Shown piece by piece: positions 45,092 to 55,901 of a stretch of DNA of 64,000 nt. Source of the DNA: Allorhodopirellula heiligendammensis. GTDB taxonomy: Bacteria > Planctomycetota > Planctomycetia > Pirellulales > Pirellulaceae. Numbering within the stretch: the first letter of the stretch is position 1; each line of letters starts with the position of its first letter. The stretch spans positions 62,001-126,000 of the forward strand of contig NZ_SJPU01000003.1 in assembly GCF_007860105.1 (NCBI RefSeq). The letters are read 5' to 3'. A model generated the notes under the pieces. It searched no databases, had not been told where the DNA came from, and saw only the letters and a list, made by a program, of their open reading frames with translations. A program made the position numbers and the translations under genes.

Positions 45092-46527
45092 TGACTGAGA
45101 GTCGCTTTGACGATTTGATGAACTGCTATCTCGATGGAACGGCCACCGCAGACGAGCTGAGTGAACTGCACAAGGTGGTGCATGCGTCGGAGTCGTGGAA
45201 GCAGCAATTTCAAGCGGCGACGCGCTTACACGTTCTGCTGCGCGAGACGCTTGTCGAGCAGGTGGAACTCCAATCGATTCAGGGGACGATCACCCAGCCG
45301 GGCTTTGGAAAATCACGGAGCTGGATGTACGCGATGATCGCCATCGCGGGGGTTCTCTTGATCACGTCCACCATCGGCTACCAGAGGTTTTTTCGCCCCG
45401 GTGATGCTGGCCTGGAGATGGCGGTCTGTATGAGCGTATCGGGTAGCGGCGAGACATCGATCGAAAGAGGTGCAAAGCGTTTTCAGGCAGTACCGAACTT
45501 CTCGCTCCGGGCGGGAGACCATGTCGTTTGCGATGCGGATGCGCAAGCGATGGTGCGTCTGGCGGACGGATCGATTTTATCAATGGAACCCGGCGCAAGG
45601 CTAACACTGGTCGCAGACTCGGCCGAAGTCACTCTCCAGCAGGGCGAGGCCTTTTTCGAGATCGCGCCACGTCGACAGGGAATGCCCGCCTTTCAGGTCC
45701 GTACGGGGCACTCCACCGTGGCTGTGATGGGTACGATTTTCTCACTCGTGGCGAACGACCAGACCGAGCTTAAAGTCTACGAAGGCAGCGTGACGCTGAC
45801 CCGAAACAGTGACCGCGCCACGGTGGAGGTTCGCTCTCAGGAAATGGCGTCGACCGGGATGGCGAGTTTCGCGGCAGAGAAACTGTCGCAGCCACCGATG
45901 GAAGTTCTACAGCTACTCCCAACCGACGACGTGACGCTGGATCGGGGCGAGCCAGAGCGCAATCAGCGACTGAAGGTGGAGGGTGAGCGGCGCCGTGCCT
46001 ACCTGCGGTTTGATATCCCAGAACGAACGGGAGTCCGCTCAGCTCGGCTACGGCTAACCCAGAGCATCGACTCCGGTACCGGGACGCTCCGGTACTTTTT
46101 AGGCGACCACGCTGATTGGAGTGAAGATAGCTTGGCCGCTACGGCAGCACCGAGTTTATGGATCCAGGTCGCAGAACGCACTGGGGTGGTTCAGCGAGGT
46201 CAGGTCATCGAAGTCGACGTTTCCAATGCGGTACAGCGTCCCGGGCCAATAACGATCATCGTGACGTTAGACACAACGGACGAAGATGACATCTGGTTTG
46301 GTTCGAGGGAAAGTGACACGCCTCCGCAGCTGATCCTGAGCTATCCGCCAAGCGGCGTGGACGGCTCACAATTCCCAGATACAAATTCGTCCCAGCGATC
46401 TGGCGATTCCGAGCATCATGGTGCCGTGAGGATGTTGAAGTCGGTCGCGCCTGCCGCCAATGCAACCAATCATCCGCCCGTCGTAGCGACGCAGCTTCCC
46501 AGGTTCGCTCAGGCTGGTCAACTTTAA
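45091..46527 (+). CDS. FecR-like anti-sigma/transducer with DNRLRE domain
   Basis: The product is 478 residues. A short cytoplasmic part (DDLMNCYLDGTATADELSEL, typical of the pirellulal FecR start) is followed by a transmembrane segment (about 78-95, WMYAMIAIAGVLLITSTI), a FecR domain (about 145-260: VCDADAQAMVRLADGSILSM, EVTLQQGEAFFEIAPRRQG, TGHSTVAVMGTIFSLVAND) and a DNRLRE-like beta-domain (about 290-440: RAYLRFDIPERTGVRSARLR, DIWFGSRESDTPPQLILSY). It should hold the ECF factor inactive until an outside signal is bound. The start is fixed by the TAATG overlap at 45091. The DNRLRE domain hints at binding of a polysaccharide. Confidence 0.88.
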   Translation: MTESRFDDLMNCYLDGTATADELSELHKVVHASESWKQQFQAATRLHVLLRETLVEQVELQSIQGTITQPGFGKSRSWMYAMIAIAGVLLITSTIGYQRFFRPGDAGLEMAVCMSVSGSGETSIERGAKRFQAVPNFSLRAGDHVVCDADAQAMVRLADGSILSMEPGARLTLVADSAEVTLQQGEAFFEIAPRRQGMPAFQVRTGHSTVAVMGTIFSLVANDQTELKVYEGSVTLTRNSDRATVEVRSQEMASTGMASFAAEKLSQPPMEVLQLLPTDDVTLDRGEPERNQRLKVEGERRRAYLRFDIPERTGVRSARLRLTQSIDSGTGTLRYFLGDHADWSEDSLAATAAPSLWIQVAERTGVVQRGQVIEVDVSNAVQRPGPITIIVTLDTTDEDDIWFGSRESDTPPQLILSYPPSGVDGSQFPDTNSSQRSGDSEHHGAVRMLKSVAPAANATNHPPVVATQLPRFAQAGQL

Positions 46528-46640
46528 CGTTGTGGCCCGGGGCGATTGTCCTGACGCTGGAACGGGCGAGATGATTTTCGATTATCCTAGTTTTCGATTT
46601 ACCTACCTGCGCGTAGCGATTGCGGCCTCTGAAGGGGCCA

Positions 46641-46678
46641 GCCTCCTGTTGATTTACTAACCCGATGCGCCAGGAGGC
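46641..46678. repeat. 8-bp inverted repeat in a REP-like segment
   Basis: GCCTCCTG (46641-46648) and CAGGAGGC (46671-46678) are perfect complements. The loop carries ACTAACCCGATGCGC. About 20 bases on, TCGCTTACGCTTTGGATTAA looks like a degenerate inverted copy of the loop. This could be a terminator for the FecR gene or a dispersed palindromic unit. Confidence 0.4.
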
Positions 46679-46822
46679 AGTCCCACTCTTCGCTCGCTTA
46701 CGCTTTGGATTAATATTCGTGCATTTGGCCAGCGAAAGCAACTAACCCAACAGGCTGCTAGGTGCCACGTCCGCTTAGGAATCAGCAGTGCGCCCCATTC
46801 AAGCGATCTCGGAAGTCTCACG

Positions 46823-48721
46823 ATGCAAAGAATGATATTCAAGATGATTCAGCTGCTTGGTCAGCCCACCTACGAACCGGTTGGTGCTACGTCCCGCAGG
46901 TTTTTTCGGCTTCCGTTGCTGCACCTAACGATGCGTTTGGCACTATCTGCTGCGTTCGTCTTGCTGGCATCGCTGTTTCGTACCGCCCCACTTCGAGCTG
47001 ATGAAAATGATCGACCCAACGTTGTGGTGATACTTGCCGACGATCAGGGGTGGGGAGATTTGAGCCTGCATGGTAACCCCAATCTATCGACGCCCCACAT
47101 TGATTCGTTGGCTCGCGATGGAGCGCACCTCGAAAACTTCTATGTATGCGCTGTCTGTTCGCCCACACGAGCGGAGTTTCTGACAGGACGCTATCACACG
47201 CGGATGGGGGTCTACAGCACGTCGGCGGGCGGAGAACGCTTTGACGCGGGCGAGCAGACGATCGCCGAACTGTTTCAGCGGGCGGGCTACGCCACTGCGG
47301 CTTACGGCAAGTGGCACAGCGGAATGCAGTGGCCCTATCATCCCAACGCGCGAGGATTTGACGATTTCTACGGATTTTGTAGCGGGCACTGGGGCAACTA
47401 TTTCGATCCGATGTTAGAACATAATGGTCAGATCGTCCAAGGACAGGGGTTCCTGCCTGATGACTTGACCAATCATACGTTGGACTTCATTAGCGACCAC
47501 AGCGGCAAGCCGTTTTTCGTGTATCTAGCTCTGAATACGCCGCATTCGCCGATGCAGGTCCCACAAGAGTATTGGGATCGCTTTTCGGATAAGGAGATCG
47601 TTCCGGACCCGGCTGCCGAAAACGCCAAAAAGCAGGATACACCCCACACGCGCGCCGCCCTGGCGATGTGCGAAAACATCGACGACAACGTCGGCCGCTT
47701 GTTAAATCACCTGCAATCCACCGGAATCGCGGATAACACCCTGGTAGTTTATTTCAGTGACAACGGCCCGAATGGCTCTCGGTTCAATGGGGGCATGCGT
47801 GGCCGCAAGGGGGCCACATTCGAAGGTGGATTGCGGTCTCCCTGTCTGATCCGGTACCCGCGTCGTATCGCGCCGGAGACGACGGTGAAGTCCATTGGCG
47901 GTGCGATTGACGTACTCCCCACGCTCTGTGAATTTGCGGGCATCGATTGGGAGTCACAGCAGTTGCCCGATCGTCCGGTCGATGGCCTGTCCCTCGTGAG
48001 ACAGCTGACAGGACAACTGCCATCGGGCTCCAGCGGAGAACGAATGCTGTTCAGTACTTGGCACCAACGTCCTACCGTTCGAACCCAGCGTTATCGATAC
48101 CACGACAACGGTGGTCTCTTCGATATCGTGAACGATCGCGGAGAAAATAACGACATCAGCGGAGCCGAGCCCGCGACTGCCAATCAACTTGCCGAGAAAT
48201 TGCGGGATTGGAAGTCAACCTGGGCAGATGCGGAGAATCAGCAATTTCGTCCGTTCCCGCTCGGACATCCAGAGGCAACCTGGACCCAACTGCCCGCTCG
48301 AGATGCTGAATTCAGCGGCACCATCCAACGTAGCAATCGATACCCCAATTGCACCTATTTGAGGAACTGGATTGATACCGATAGCGAGATCACGTGGGAC
48401 GTCGACGTGCTCAGCCCAGGACGCTACGAGGTACAGCTCTATTACGCGTGCCCGCAGGCCGATATCGGATCGAGCGTTGAACTGTCTTTGGGAACCGAAA
48501 CGCTCAATGCTACGATCAGTCGCCCGGTGGAGAGCCCGCTGTTGGGCGCAGCGGATGATCGCGTTGCCCGGCAAGAAGGCTACGTCCGAAACTGGCAGCC
48601 GATGACCCTGGGCATGATGGAACTGACGCCGGGGCGGGAAAAATTGCGGTTGAAGGCAACCGAGGTCGCTGGTTCTCAGGTCGCCGAAATGCGTTTAATA
48701 ATGTTTCGTCGCTTACCTTAA
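46823..48721 (+). CDS. Exported type I sulfatase
   Basis: The product is 632 residues. The leader is long (about 37-60 is hydrophobic: MRLALSAAFVLLASLF) and the catalytic domain starts RPNVVVILADDQGWGDLSLH with metal-binding Asp73-Asp74. The formylglycine site is CSPTR (112-116) in VCSPTRAEFLTGRY, so Cys112 is the residue to be oxidised. GKWHSGMQWPYHPNARGFDD and YFSDNGPNG carry the other metal and sulfate ligands. The C-terminal ~130 residues are a separate beta-domain, perhaps carbohydrate-binding. It should remove sulfate esters from algal polysaccharides. GGAAG before 46823 supports this start; 46931 is an alternative. Confidence 0.93.
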   Translation: MQRMIFKMIQLLGQPTYEPVGATSRRFFRLPLLHLTMRLALSAAFVLLASLFRTAPLRADENDRPNVVVILADDQGWGDLSLHGNPNLSTPHIDSLARDGAHLENFYVCAVCSPTRAEFLTGRYHTRMGVYSTSAGGERFDAGEQTIAELFQRAGYATAAYGKWHSGMQWPYHPNARGFDDFYGFCSGHWGNYFDPMLEHNGQIVQGQGFLPDDLTNHTLDFISDHSGKPFFVYLALNTPHSPMQVPQEYWDRFSDKEIVPDPAAENAKKQDTPHTRAALAMCENIDDNVGRLLNHLQSTGIADNTLVVYFSDNGPNGSRFNGGMRGRKGATFEGGLRSPCLIRYPRRIAPETTVKSIGGAIDVLPTLCEFAGIDWESQQLPDRPVDGLSLVRQLTGQLPSGSSGERMLFSTWHQRPTVRTQRYRYHDNGGLFDIVNDRGENNDISGAEPATANQLAEKLRDWKSTWADAENQQFRPFPLGHPEATWTQLPARDAEFSGTIQRSNRYPNCTYLRNWIDTDSEITWDVDVLSPGRYEVQLYYACPQADIGSSVELSLGTETLNATISRPVESPLLGAADDRVARQEGYVRNWQPMTLGMMELTPGREKLRLKATEVAGSQVAEMRLIMFRRLP

Positions 48722-48784
48722 CTTTAGGCATCGAAACATTAGACCTCGTCTTACCCCTCGCCGAGCGAAGTCTTGCGGACCGAT

Positions 48785-49327
48785 TCAGTCCCTGCTATTC
48801 AACGCTCGCTCGACGGAGGATCGTGTCGGCGCAGGCGGCGCTAGCGCAATACCAGCGGACTGCAGCGCGTCGTCGAAAATTGGCTGGGGACTACCCATCA
48901 CGAGGAACCCGTCTTGTCGCTCATCGTCGACGTACAGTCGAGCTTGCAGGCAATCGAAACAAAGGATGACGTCGTACGTCGTACCCTCGTGTTGGGCCCG
49001 GATCGCGTGCCGGGGGGTAAAACAGGCTGCTGCGATGCCGTCGTTCTCGTCGATCCCAGCCTGGAGGGCGTCGAGCAACGCACCGCTGGCTTCTTTGTCT
49101 GAAATGACGGTCGATCCCAGTACAGTCCAGTCATGAAACAACGGCTCCGTTTCCGCCTGCGGATCCACGTCCGGTGCAACGACTGGTTCCGATTTCAACA
49201 GGGTGGGGTCGAGGGAGTACAGTTCAATCGAGCTTGCCTCACGCAGTTTTTCAACGAGCGTTGTGGGTGATCGCTCTGTCGAACACCCGGCACCTAGAAG
49301 TAGCAGGACGATTATCGTGAATCGCAT
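48785..49327 (-). CDS. Lipoprotein of unknown function
   Basis: The product is 180 residues. The lipoprotein signal is clear (MRFTIIVLLLLGAGC, Cys15). The mature part begins with STERSPTTLVEKLREASSIE and contains a CFTPRHAIRAQ...ILCFDCLQAR stretch with three cysteines, two of them in a CFDC motif that could bind metal or form a disulfide. DERQDGFLVMGSPQPIFDDA follows. No known domain is recognised. I start at 49327, where the lipobox begins. It is convergent with the sulfatase and lies alone. Confidence 0.75.
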   Translation of the reverse strand: MRFTIIVLLLLGAGCSTERSPTTLVEKLREASSIELYSLDPTLLKSEPVVAPDVDPQAETEPLFHDWTVLGSTVISDKEASGALLDALQAGIDENDGIAAACFTPRHAIRAQHEGTTYDVILCFDCLQARLYVDDERQDGFLVMGSPQPIFDDALQSAGIALAPPAPTRSSVERALNSRD

Positions 49328-49420
49328 GGCAGTCGGGCGCTGAGAAATCGAGATAACATCTGTCCGGGGATGCACGCTGCGCTCGACGACCGGATCGACT
49401 CTGAAACGTTTTGGGAATTG

Positions 49421-49467
49421 AAAAAAATTTCCGTCACAAGCACGCCTATCGCCCCAGACGATAGGCG
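49421..49467 (-). terminator. Terminator candidate after the TlpA-like gene
   Basis: On the reverse strand CGCCTATCG, loop, CGATAGGCG form a perfect 9-bp stem (49443-49467). A T-rich stretch (about seven T) follows 15 bases later. A second small stem CCCCGC/GCGGGG (49488-49502) lies closer to the stop codon. Together they probably end transcription of the TlpA-like gene. Confidence 0.6.
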
Positions 49468-49538
49468 GTTGCTCATTTCAAGGCTTACCCCGCCGAGCGG
49501 GGATTCACGGTGTCAGCAATGCCTGTGACAGCGGCTCG

Positions 49539-50717
49539 CTATTTCGCGGCCTTGGCGTCGTCAGCTTTCGCGTCCTCGTCGGCTGGTTCGTTCGCCATTT
49601 CCTTGATTTCATCAAGCATCTGTTGCATGCGTTCTTTCTGTGTGCCTTCAGATAACTCGATTGCTTGAGTTTGAGCCGCGATGGCTTTGTCGAAGTCAGA
49701 CATTGAGGCACTGATCTGAGCGATGCACAGATACATCAGAGGTTTGATTTGATCGTCGGCTTTGTCAACGTCCGCTTCCAACGCTGCGATCGTTTCCGCA
49801 GCGAGTGGGCCGGGATCAGTACCCTGTTGCATGGAGGACATCAGACCGAACCCGAACTGGGTGACCGCGCGGGCGTCGCCCTTGGCATCAGCGATTTGCT
49901 TGCGGAAGAAGCTAATCACTTCATCGGACATGTCACCAGCATCCAAACGGAGGTTGTAGCGGAAATTGGTGAGTTGCTCGCGAATCATTTCCGATTTGGG
50001 GCTGTCACCCTTGATTTCTTCGAGCACCTTGTCGACGACCTTGATGGCGTCGTCAAACTTGCCTGCCCGGGCGAGCTGATTGATTTTCTGCATTGCTGCG
50101 AGCATTTGCTGCTCCTGCTTCATCTGCTCCTTGTAGGCTTCTCGATCCCACGTACCCGCAACAACCTCGGCGAGTGGTTCGTCCATTTCCATCGGGTGAC
50201 CAATCCACTCAACCAAGCCCGTTTTGCCCACGAGGAATGCACATGGAATGCCGTTTTGTCCGGCAGCCAACATGTAGTCGGTGCTGACCGATGCATCGGG
50301 ATCGGTCGTGATTGTGTAGGCGCTGGTCAGTTCACCGAACGTTTGATCTTTCTCGGGATAGTCCTTCGCCATCAGTTCGTCGACCGTCTCGACGTCTTCG
50401 TCCGAGATGCTAATGATCTGCACGCCTTCACCCCGGTATTGGTTCTGCAGTTCAGCCAAGTGCGGCATGCTGGCAATGCAGGGGCCACACCACGTTGCCC
50501 AGAATTCAACGACGTAGATTTTGTCTTTTTCAAAATCCGTGACTTTCCCAAGACCGTCCTTGGGGTCATGGACATAGTGTTCGATGTCCAATGCAGGTGC
50601 CTTGTCACCGATGTGCAGAGTCACTTCGGCCGAAGCGGGTCGGGAGGCGAGGAGAAATCCCGTCGCGGCGACGGTGCAGGCAAGCGTAGCGGCGAAACGA
50701 AAATATCGGCGGGTCAT
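49539..50717 (-). CDS. TlpA-like thioredoxin with a long helical C-terminus
   Basis: The product is 392 residues. A signal peptide (MTRRYFRFAATLACTVAATG to ASA) precedes a thioredoxin-fold domain with WCGPC at 76-80, ISDEDVETVDELMAKDY and the cis-Pro region GIPCAFLVGKTGLVEWIGHP. The C-terminal ~200 residues are helical, Lys/Glu/Ala-rich and TPR-like (KINQLARAGKFDDAIKVVD, IAQISASMSDFDKAIAAQT). It would act as a periplasmic disulfide reductase or redox sensor. The end is a low-complexity acidic/Lys tail (EPADEDAKADDAKAAK). It lies upstream of nothing on its strand but a terminator. Confidence 0.9.
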   Translation of the reverse strand: MTRRYFRFAATLACTVAATGFLLASRPASAEVTLHIGDKAPALDIEHYVHDPKDGLGKVTDFEKDKIYVVEFWATWCGPCIASMPHLAELQNQYRGEGVQIISISDEDVETVDELMAKDYPEKDQTFGELTSAYTITTDPDASVSTDYMLAAGQNGIPCAFLVGKTGLVEWIGHPMEMDEPLAEVVAGTWDREAYKEQMKQEQQMLAAMQKINQLARAGKFDDAIKVVDKVLEEIKGDSPKSEMIREQLTNFRYNLRLDAGDMSDEVISFFRKQIADAKGDARAVTQFGFGLMSSMQQGTDPGPLAAETIAALEADVDKADDQIKPLMYLCIAQISASMSDFDKAIAAQTQAIELSEGTQKERMQQMLDEIKEMANEPADEDAKADDAKAAK

Positions 50718-50844
50718 GCGGAAACCTGAGCGGGTTGATAGTTAAGCGAGTGAAACACGATCGCTTGCGCGACCGCCACTTCAGAATACAGGTGGGTTGT
50801 CGGCCCGTCGAGTGTGGCCGTCCTTCTCTAAATGGCGGACGAGA

Positions 50845-52035
50845 TCATCCCTCCGCCGCCATCTCGGCTTGCCGCAGCGTTTCGACGAGCGTTTCAATCT
50901 GCTGCAGATCAAGTTCCTCAGCGCGAGCGTTTTCACCGTGTCCCAGTGAGGCGAGCACCTCATCAACGGCAGATTTGTCTAACCGTCCCTTAAAAGCACT
51001 GATGACCACACTGCGAAGAAACTTGCGGCGATGAAAGAACAGCGACCGCACCGTCTGATGGAAGTACACCAGGTCGGGGATCGCTTCGCGTCGGGCATGA
51101 TCGAGGTCGAGCCGGATGATGGCCGATTCGACTTTGGGCCGCGGCCAAAACACGCCCGGGGACAACACTCGCACGATCTCAGCGTGGCAGATCGACTGCA
51201 CCCATACGCTCAGCGCACCGTAATCCTTCGTACCGGGAGAGGCGATCATCCGCTCGGCGAGTTCCTTCTGGATCGTTACGACAATGCGATCAGGCGGCGG
51301 CGTTTCGTGTAGCAGGTTGCTGATGATTGGCGTCGCGACGTTGTATGGCAAGTTGGCAACGAGCATGAAGCGGCCGCCCTCGGGTAATCGTGCCTTGGCA
51401 TCGCGAACACTCTCCATGATATCGCTGCGGAGGGAATTCTTGTTCCGTAGAGCGTCACCCTGGATGAGCTTGACGTGGGGGTAGTCAGCCAATTCCTCGC
51501 CAGCGAGTTGGTGTAGGTTTTTGTCGATTTCCACCGTCAGAATTGCGCCGGCTTGCTCCGCCATGATCGCTGTGAGCGAACCGACACCGGTCCCGATTTC
51601 CAGCACCAGATCGCGTTTCGTCAACTCTGCAGAGCGGGCGATCAGCTCCACCAAGTTGAGGTCGACGAGGAAATTTTGACCGTACTTGGAAACCGGACGC
51701 AGCCCGGCCGAAGCTAATCGTTCGGAGAGATAGCTGACCGTTTGCCGCGGTCCCTGCTGGGCCCGTTTGGCCCGGATGTAGGCGGCATGCGAGGTGTCGA
51801 CCGGCGCATCGTCCACCACCGAGCGTTTGGACGCCGGTTGCTTCGATTTCGATTTGAGTGGTTCCGAAGCGGTGGACGATGTCGGTCGGGTGATCGAAGC
51901 GGGACGCCGATGCCGACTGCGGTCGCGATCGAGCCGGATCGGCTCAATCGATTCGGCAGAGGATTCATCGGCCCGGGGGCTACCGGGCACATCGGCGGGA
52001 TCGTCAGTGGGGGGCACGTCGTCAGGAGCGTTCAT
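50845..52035 (-). CDS. rsmA: 16S rRNA dimethyladenosine transferase with N-terminal extension
   Basis: The product is 396 residues. The catalytic domain starts near residue 95 with [24 protein letters not shown], then the SAM site [11 protein letters not shown] (146-156), an acidic VEIDKNL and NLPYN (228-232). C-terminal [30 protein letters not shown] completes the fold. It dimethylates A1518 and A1519 of 16S rRNA. The N-terminal ~95 residues are Pro/Ser/Arg-rich and unstructured, not present in E. coli KsgA; no internal Met would remove them. The gene lies 11 bases after ribE, so the two are cotranscribed. Confidence 0.94.
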   Translation of the reverse strand: MNAPDDVPPTDDPADVPGSPRADESSAESIEPIRLDRDRSRHRRPASITRPTSSTASEPLKSKSKQPASKRSVVDDAPVDTSHAAYIRAKRAQQGPRQTVSYLSERLASAGLRPVSKYGQNFLVDLNLVELIARSAELTKRDLVLEIGTGVGSLTAIMAEQAGAILTVEIDKNLHQLAGEELADYPHVKLIQGDALRNKNSLRSDIMESVRDAKARLPEGGRFMLVANLPYNVATPIISNLLHETPPPDRIVVTIQKELAERMIASPGTKDYGALSVWVQSICHAEIVRVLSPGVFWPRPKVESAIIRLDLDHARREAIPDLVYFHQTVRSLFFHRRKFLRSVVISAFKGRLDKSAVDEVLASLGHGENARAEELDLQQIETLVETLRQAEMAAEG

Positions 52036-52046
52036 CGATATTTGTT

Positions 52047-52670
52047 TTAGTTTCCGCGTTGTTGCAGGCTGCGCTGCACGTATTTAGCAAGGATATCAGT
52101 TTCTAGGTTTACCGTATCGCCGACGATACAGTGCCCCAAGGTAGTGGCGGCGAGGGTGTGAGGAATCAGAGCGACGGTGAAGTAAGCGTCGTCAGCATCC
52201 CCCACATCGACAACGGTCAGGCTGATGCCGTCGACTGTGATGCTGCCCTTGGCGACGATTTGGTGGATATATTGGCCAGGGATGCTGAATTTTAAGTGGG
52301 ACCAAGGCGGATCGTCCGTCCGCTGGGTCAATTTGCCGATTGCGTCAACGTGCCCTGTCACGTAGTGACCGCCGAGCCGATCGCCGACGGCGAGGGCCCG
52401 CTCTAAATTCACGCGAGATTCCCCAGGATGGAGCTGACCCAGATTGGTTCGCTGCAGCGTTTCCTCGCCGGCTTCGAATGAAAACCGCTCCGCCTCGATC
52501 TCGACGACCGTCAAGCAGCATCCGTTGATCGCGATACTGTCCCCAATACTCGCGCCCGGCGTCCCGTCATCGCTGCAGAACGCAGGTGCGGCCACGGTGA
52601 TCCGTTTCCCGGGAGGTTGGTCGTCGATCGCGACTACGTCGGCGAGGGTTTCGATCAGTCCGGTGAACAT
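52047..52670 (-). CDS. ribE: Riboflavin synthase alpha chain
   Basis: The product is 207 residues. [12 protein letters not shown] is the classic start of the family, and the two tandem lumazine-binding barrels follow: [43 protein letters not shown] in the first half and [31 protein letters not shown] in the second. It dismutates two 6,7-dimethyl-8-ribityllumazine to riboflavin. I start at the MFTG ATG at 52670. The promoter region is shared with the divergent enolase gene 144 bases away. No FMN riboswitch is visible. Confidence 0.97.
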   Translation of the reverse strand: MFTGLIETLADVVAIDDQPPGKRITVAAPAFCSDDGTPGASIGDSIAINGCCLTVVEIEAERFSFEAGEETLQRTNLGQLHPGESRVNLERALAVGDRLGGHYVTGHVDAIGKLTQRTDDPPWSHLKFSIPGQYIHQIVAKGSITVDGISLTVVDVGDADDAYFTVALIPHTLAATTLGHCIVGDTVNLETDILAKYVQRSLQQRGN

Positions 52671-52766
52671 GAAGGGGCAAGGTCGATTGAGTATGGGGGC
52701 GGGGTATTCAATTTGCCGCTCATTGGACAAACTACGCCACGAAAGCACAACGCCCAGCGTTTTTGA

Positions 52767-54101
<1,335 letters not shown>

Positions 54102-54151
54102 TAGAGCGGGCGCGGTAGCGTTTAACGAGCGTTAAGACGCCTCGTCCTTCA

Positions 54152-54187
54152 CCCTCGAGACGCCGATTTCACCGGCGATCTCGAGGG
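54152..54187. terminator. Bidirectional hairpin between enolase and the sigma gene
   Basis: CCCTCGAGACGCCG (54152-54165) pairs with CGGCGATCTCGAGGG (54173-54187), about 14 bp with one bulge and a short loop. It lies between the stops of two convergent genes, 50 and 41 bases away. No T-run is present, so this may be a bidirectional structure. Confidence 0.6.
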
Positions 54188-54227
54188 AGTTCCGCATTGG
54201 GCAGGACTTGGCGTCCCGTGATCGACC

Positions 54228-55901
54228 TCAGCTGGCACCGAGTTCGACATCGATTTTCGCATCGCGTGCGGCTTCGCGAAGCTTGGTTAACGCTCGGGCT
54301 TCGAGCTGACGAACGCGCTCTTTGGTCACACCCATCTCGGCACCGACCTCTTTGAGCGTCAGCGGCTCGACACCTCGTTGCAGCCCGAAGCGTGCGGAAA
54401 TGATCTTCTGCTCACGCTCGTCGAGGCGATCGAGAATTCGTGCGAGTTCTCGCTGCCGCTGTCGCTGCACGGTTTCTTCGGTGTACGGATCGAGCCGCTG
54501 GTCTTGGTGCGCGTCGAACATCTCCTCGCCACTGGTGCGGAAGCGATCGCGGTGTTTGAACTCCTTCGGGATCGTTCGTGCAAAATTTTTCATGATCGCC
54601 CACGTTGCATAAGTGCTGAACTTGTTGCCACGCGAATAATCAAATTTTTCCACGGCGCGGATCAATGACATGTTGCCGTCGCTGATCAGTGAGAAGAAAT
54701 CATCCGTGCTCGCGAGGTGCCGTTTGGCGATCGAAACCACCAGACGCAAGTTCGCTTGCACAATCTTGTTCTTGACCCGCACCGCTTCCTCGTACAGCGA
54801 CTGGATTTGATCCATGCTCGCTGCATTGTTCTGGCCACTCGCGATGAGTTCATCCCGCAGCACACCTGCACGGTGTTTGAGGTAATTCATCTTGCGAAAC
54901 AGATGTCCTTCTTGCTCGCGGTTGAGCAGAGCGACGTCATACAGAGCGGCCAAATAGCTGGGGAGATCGGATGGAGTGCGGACCTTCCGCGACGCCGTGC
55001 CTGCGGGCATATCGGCCAAGTACTCCGCTTCGCGACTGGTGTCTTCGAAGTCTTCGTTGTAAATGTGATCCAGGGGCAGCTCCGTGAGTTGCTGCATACG
55101 CACCTCATCAAGAATCCGCCGGATACTCGAGCGGGTGCGCTTGAATCGCTTGCACAATTGCGGGATGGTTGCCCCGTGGTCATGCAGTTGGGCAATCACG
55201 CGTTTGTCCTCTTCGGTCAACGACTCGCGATGATGTGGGAAGATCGCGAGCTTCTGGTTTTTGACGTCAAAGTTTTTGAGTGTGTAGCGGATCGTCTCCG
55301 GTGAACGGTCCATCTGTCCTGCCAACTGCAGCGTGACCTCCGAAAGGCTCGCACCGCCCTCGGCCAATTGCCGGGCACGTTCGATCATCTCCGATTTCTC
55401 TTCGCCGCTCAGTTGGCTGAAACGCTCGCCCCGGCGGACCTTGTCACGATTCGTCGCGATAAACCGGTCCACACTGCTCTGCAGAAAACCAACGCGTTTG
55501 CGTTTGCCGAACATGAACTTGCGGGCAACCAAGCCCGCATCACGCCAGCGGCTGATGGTTTTGGTAGAAACGTGGAACTTCTTCGCCAATTCGTCGACGG
55601 TCAGCACCCGCTCACCGGCGTTGTCGGCGTCAACGGCTGCCGAATCGGCCAGATCTTCGATCAACAGACGCAGGTCGTGTTGAAGATCTTCGGAGCGGAT
55701 TGTTTGGCGTAGTTTCGAATCGGGGCGATAGTTCGTGATTCGGAAACACACGTAATCAATCACGTAATCGCGATCATCCACGAGTTCGCTGAGCAGTTTT
55801 TCGGCGAGCAGTCCTTGTTCAATTTTCTTGGGACGGGGCGCAAACCGAGTCAGCTGGTCGCGAAGTTCGATAAGTCCGGTGTGACGGTAGCTGGTATGCA
55901 T
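54228..55901 (-). CDS. Multi-HTH sigma-70 factor (planctomycete-type)
   Basis: The product is 557 residues. An excisionase/MerR-like HTH is at about 99-150 (LTVDELAKKFHVSTKTISRW, GKRKRVGFLQSSVDRF), followed by two further HTH-like helices (about 175-212 and 230-268: ATIPQLCKRFKRTRSSIRRI). Then sigma region 2 (about 375-445: NLRLVVSIAKRHLASTDDFF, SDGNMSLIRAVEKFDYSRGN, KFSTYATWAIMKNFARTIP) and region 4 (about 485-545: LDEREQKIISARFGLQRG, LTLKEVGAEMGVTKERVRQL). Region 1.1 is replaced by the HTH modules and region 3 is short. It recognises promoters with RNA polymerase. I start at MHTSYRHTGL (55901); the upstream frame is open 71 codons but not conserved in nature. Confidence 0.92.
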   Translation of the reverse strand: MHTSYRHTGLIELRDQLTRFAPRPKKIEQGLLAEKLLSELVDDRDYVIDYVCFRITNYRPDSKLRQTIRSEDLQHDLRLLIEDLADSAAVDADNAGERVLTVDELAKKFHVSTKTISRWRDAGLVARKFMFGKRKRVGFLQSSVDRFIATNRDKVRRGERFSQLSGEEKSEMIERARQLAEGGASLSEVTLQLAGQMDRSPETIRYTLKNFDVKNQKLAIFPHHRESLTEEDKRVIAQLHDHGATIPQLCKRFKRTRSSIRRILDEVRMQQLTELPLDHIYNEDFEDTSREAEYLADMPAGTASRKVRTPSDLPSYLAALYDVALLNREQEGHLFRKMNYLKHRAGVLRDELIASGQNNAASMDQIQSLYEEAVRVKNKIVQANLRLVVSIAKRHLASTDDFFSLISDGNMSLIRAVEKFDYSRGNKFSTYATWAIMKNFARTIPKEFKHRDRFRTSGEEMFDAHQDQRLDPYTEETVQRQRQRELARILDRLDEREQKIISARFGLQRGVEPLTLKEVGAEMGVTKERVRQLEARALTKLREAARDAKIDVELGAS

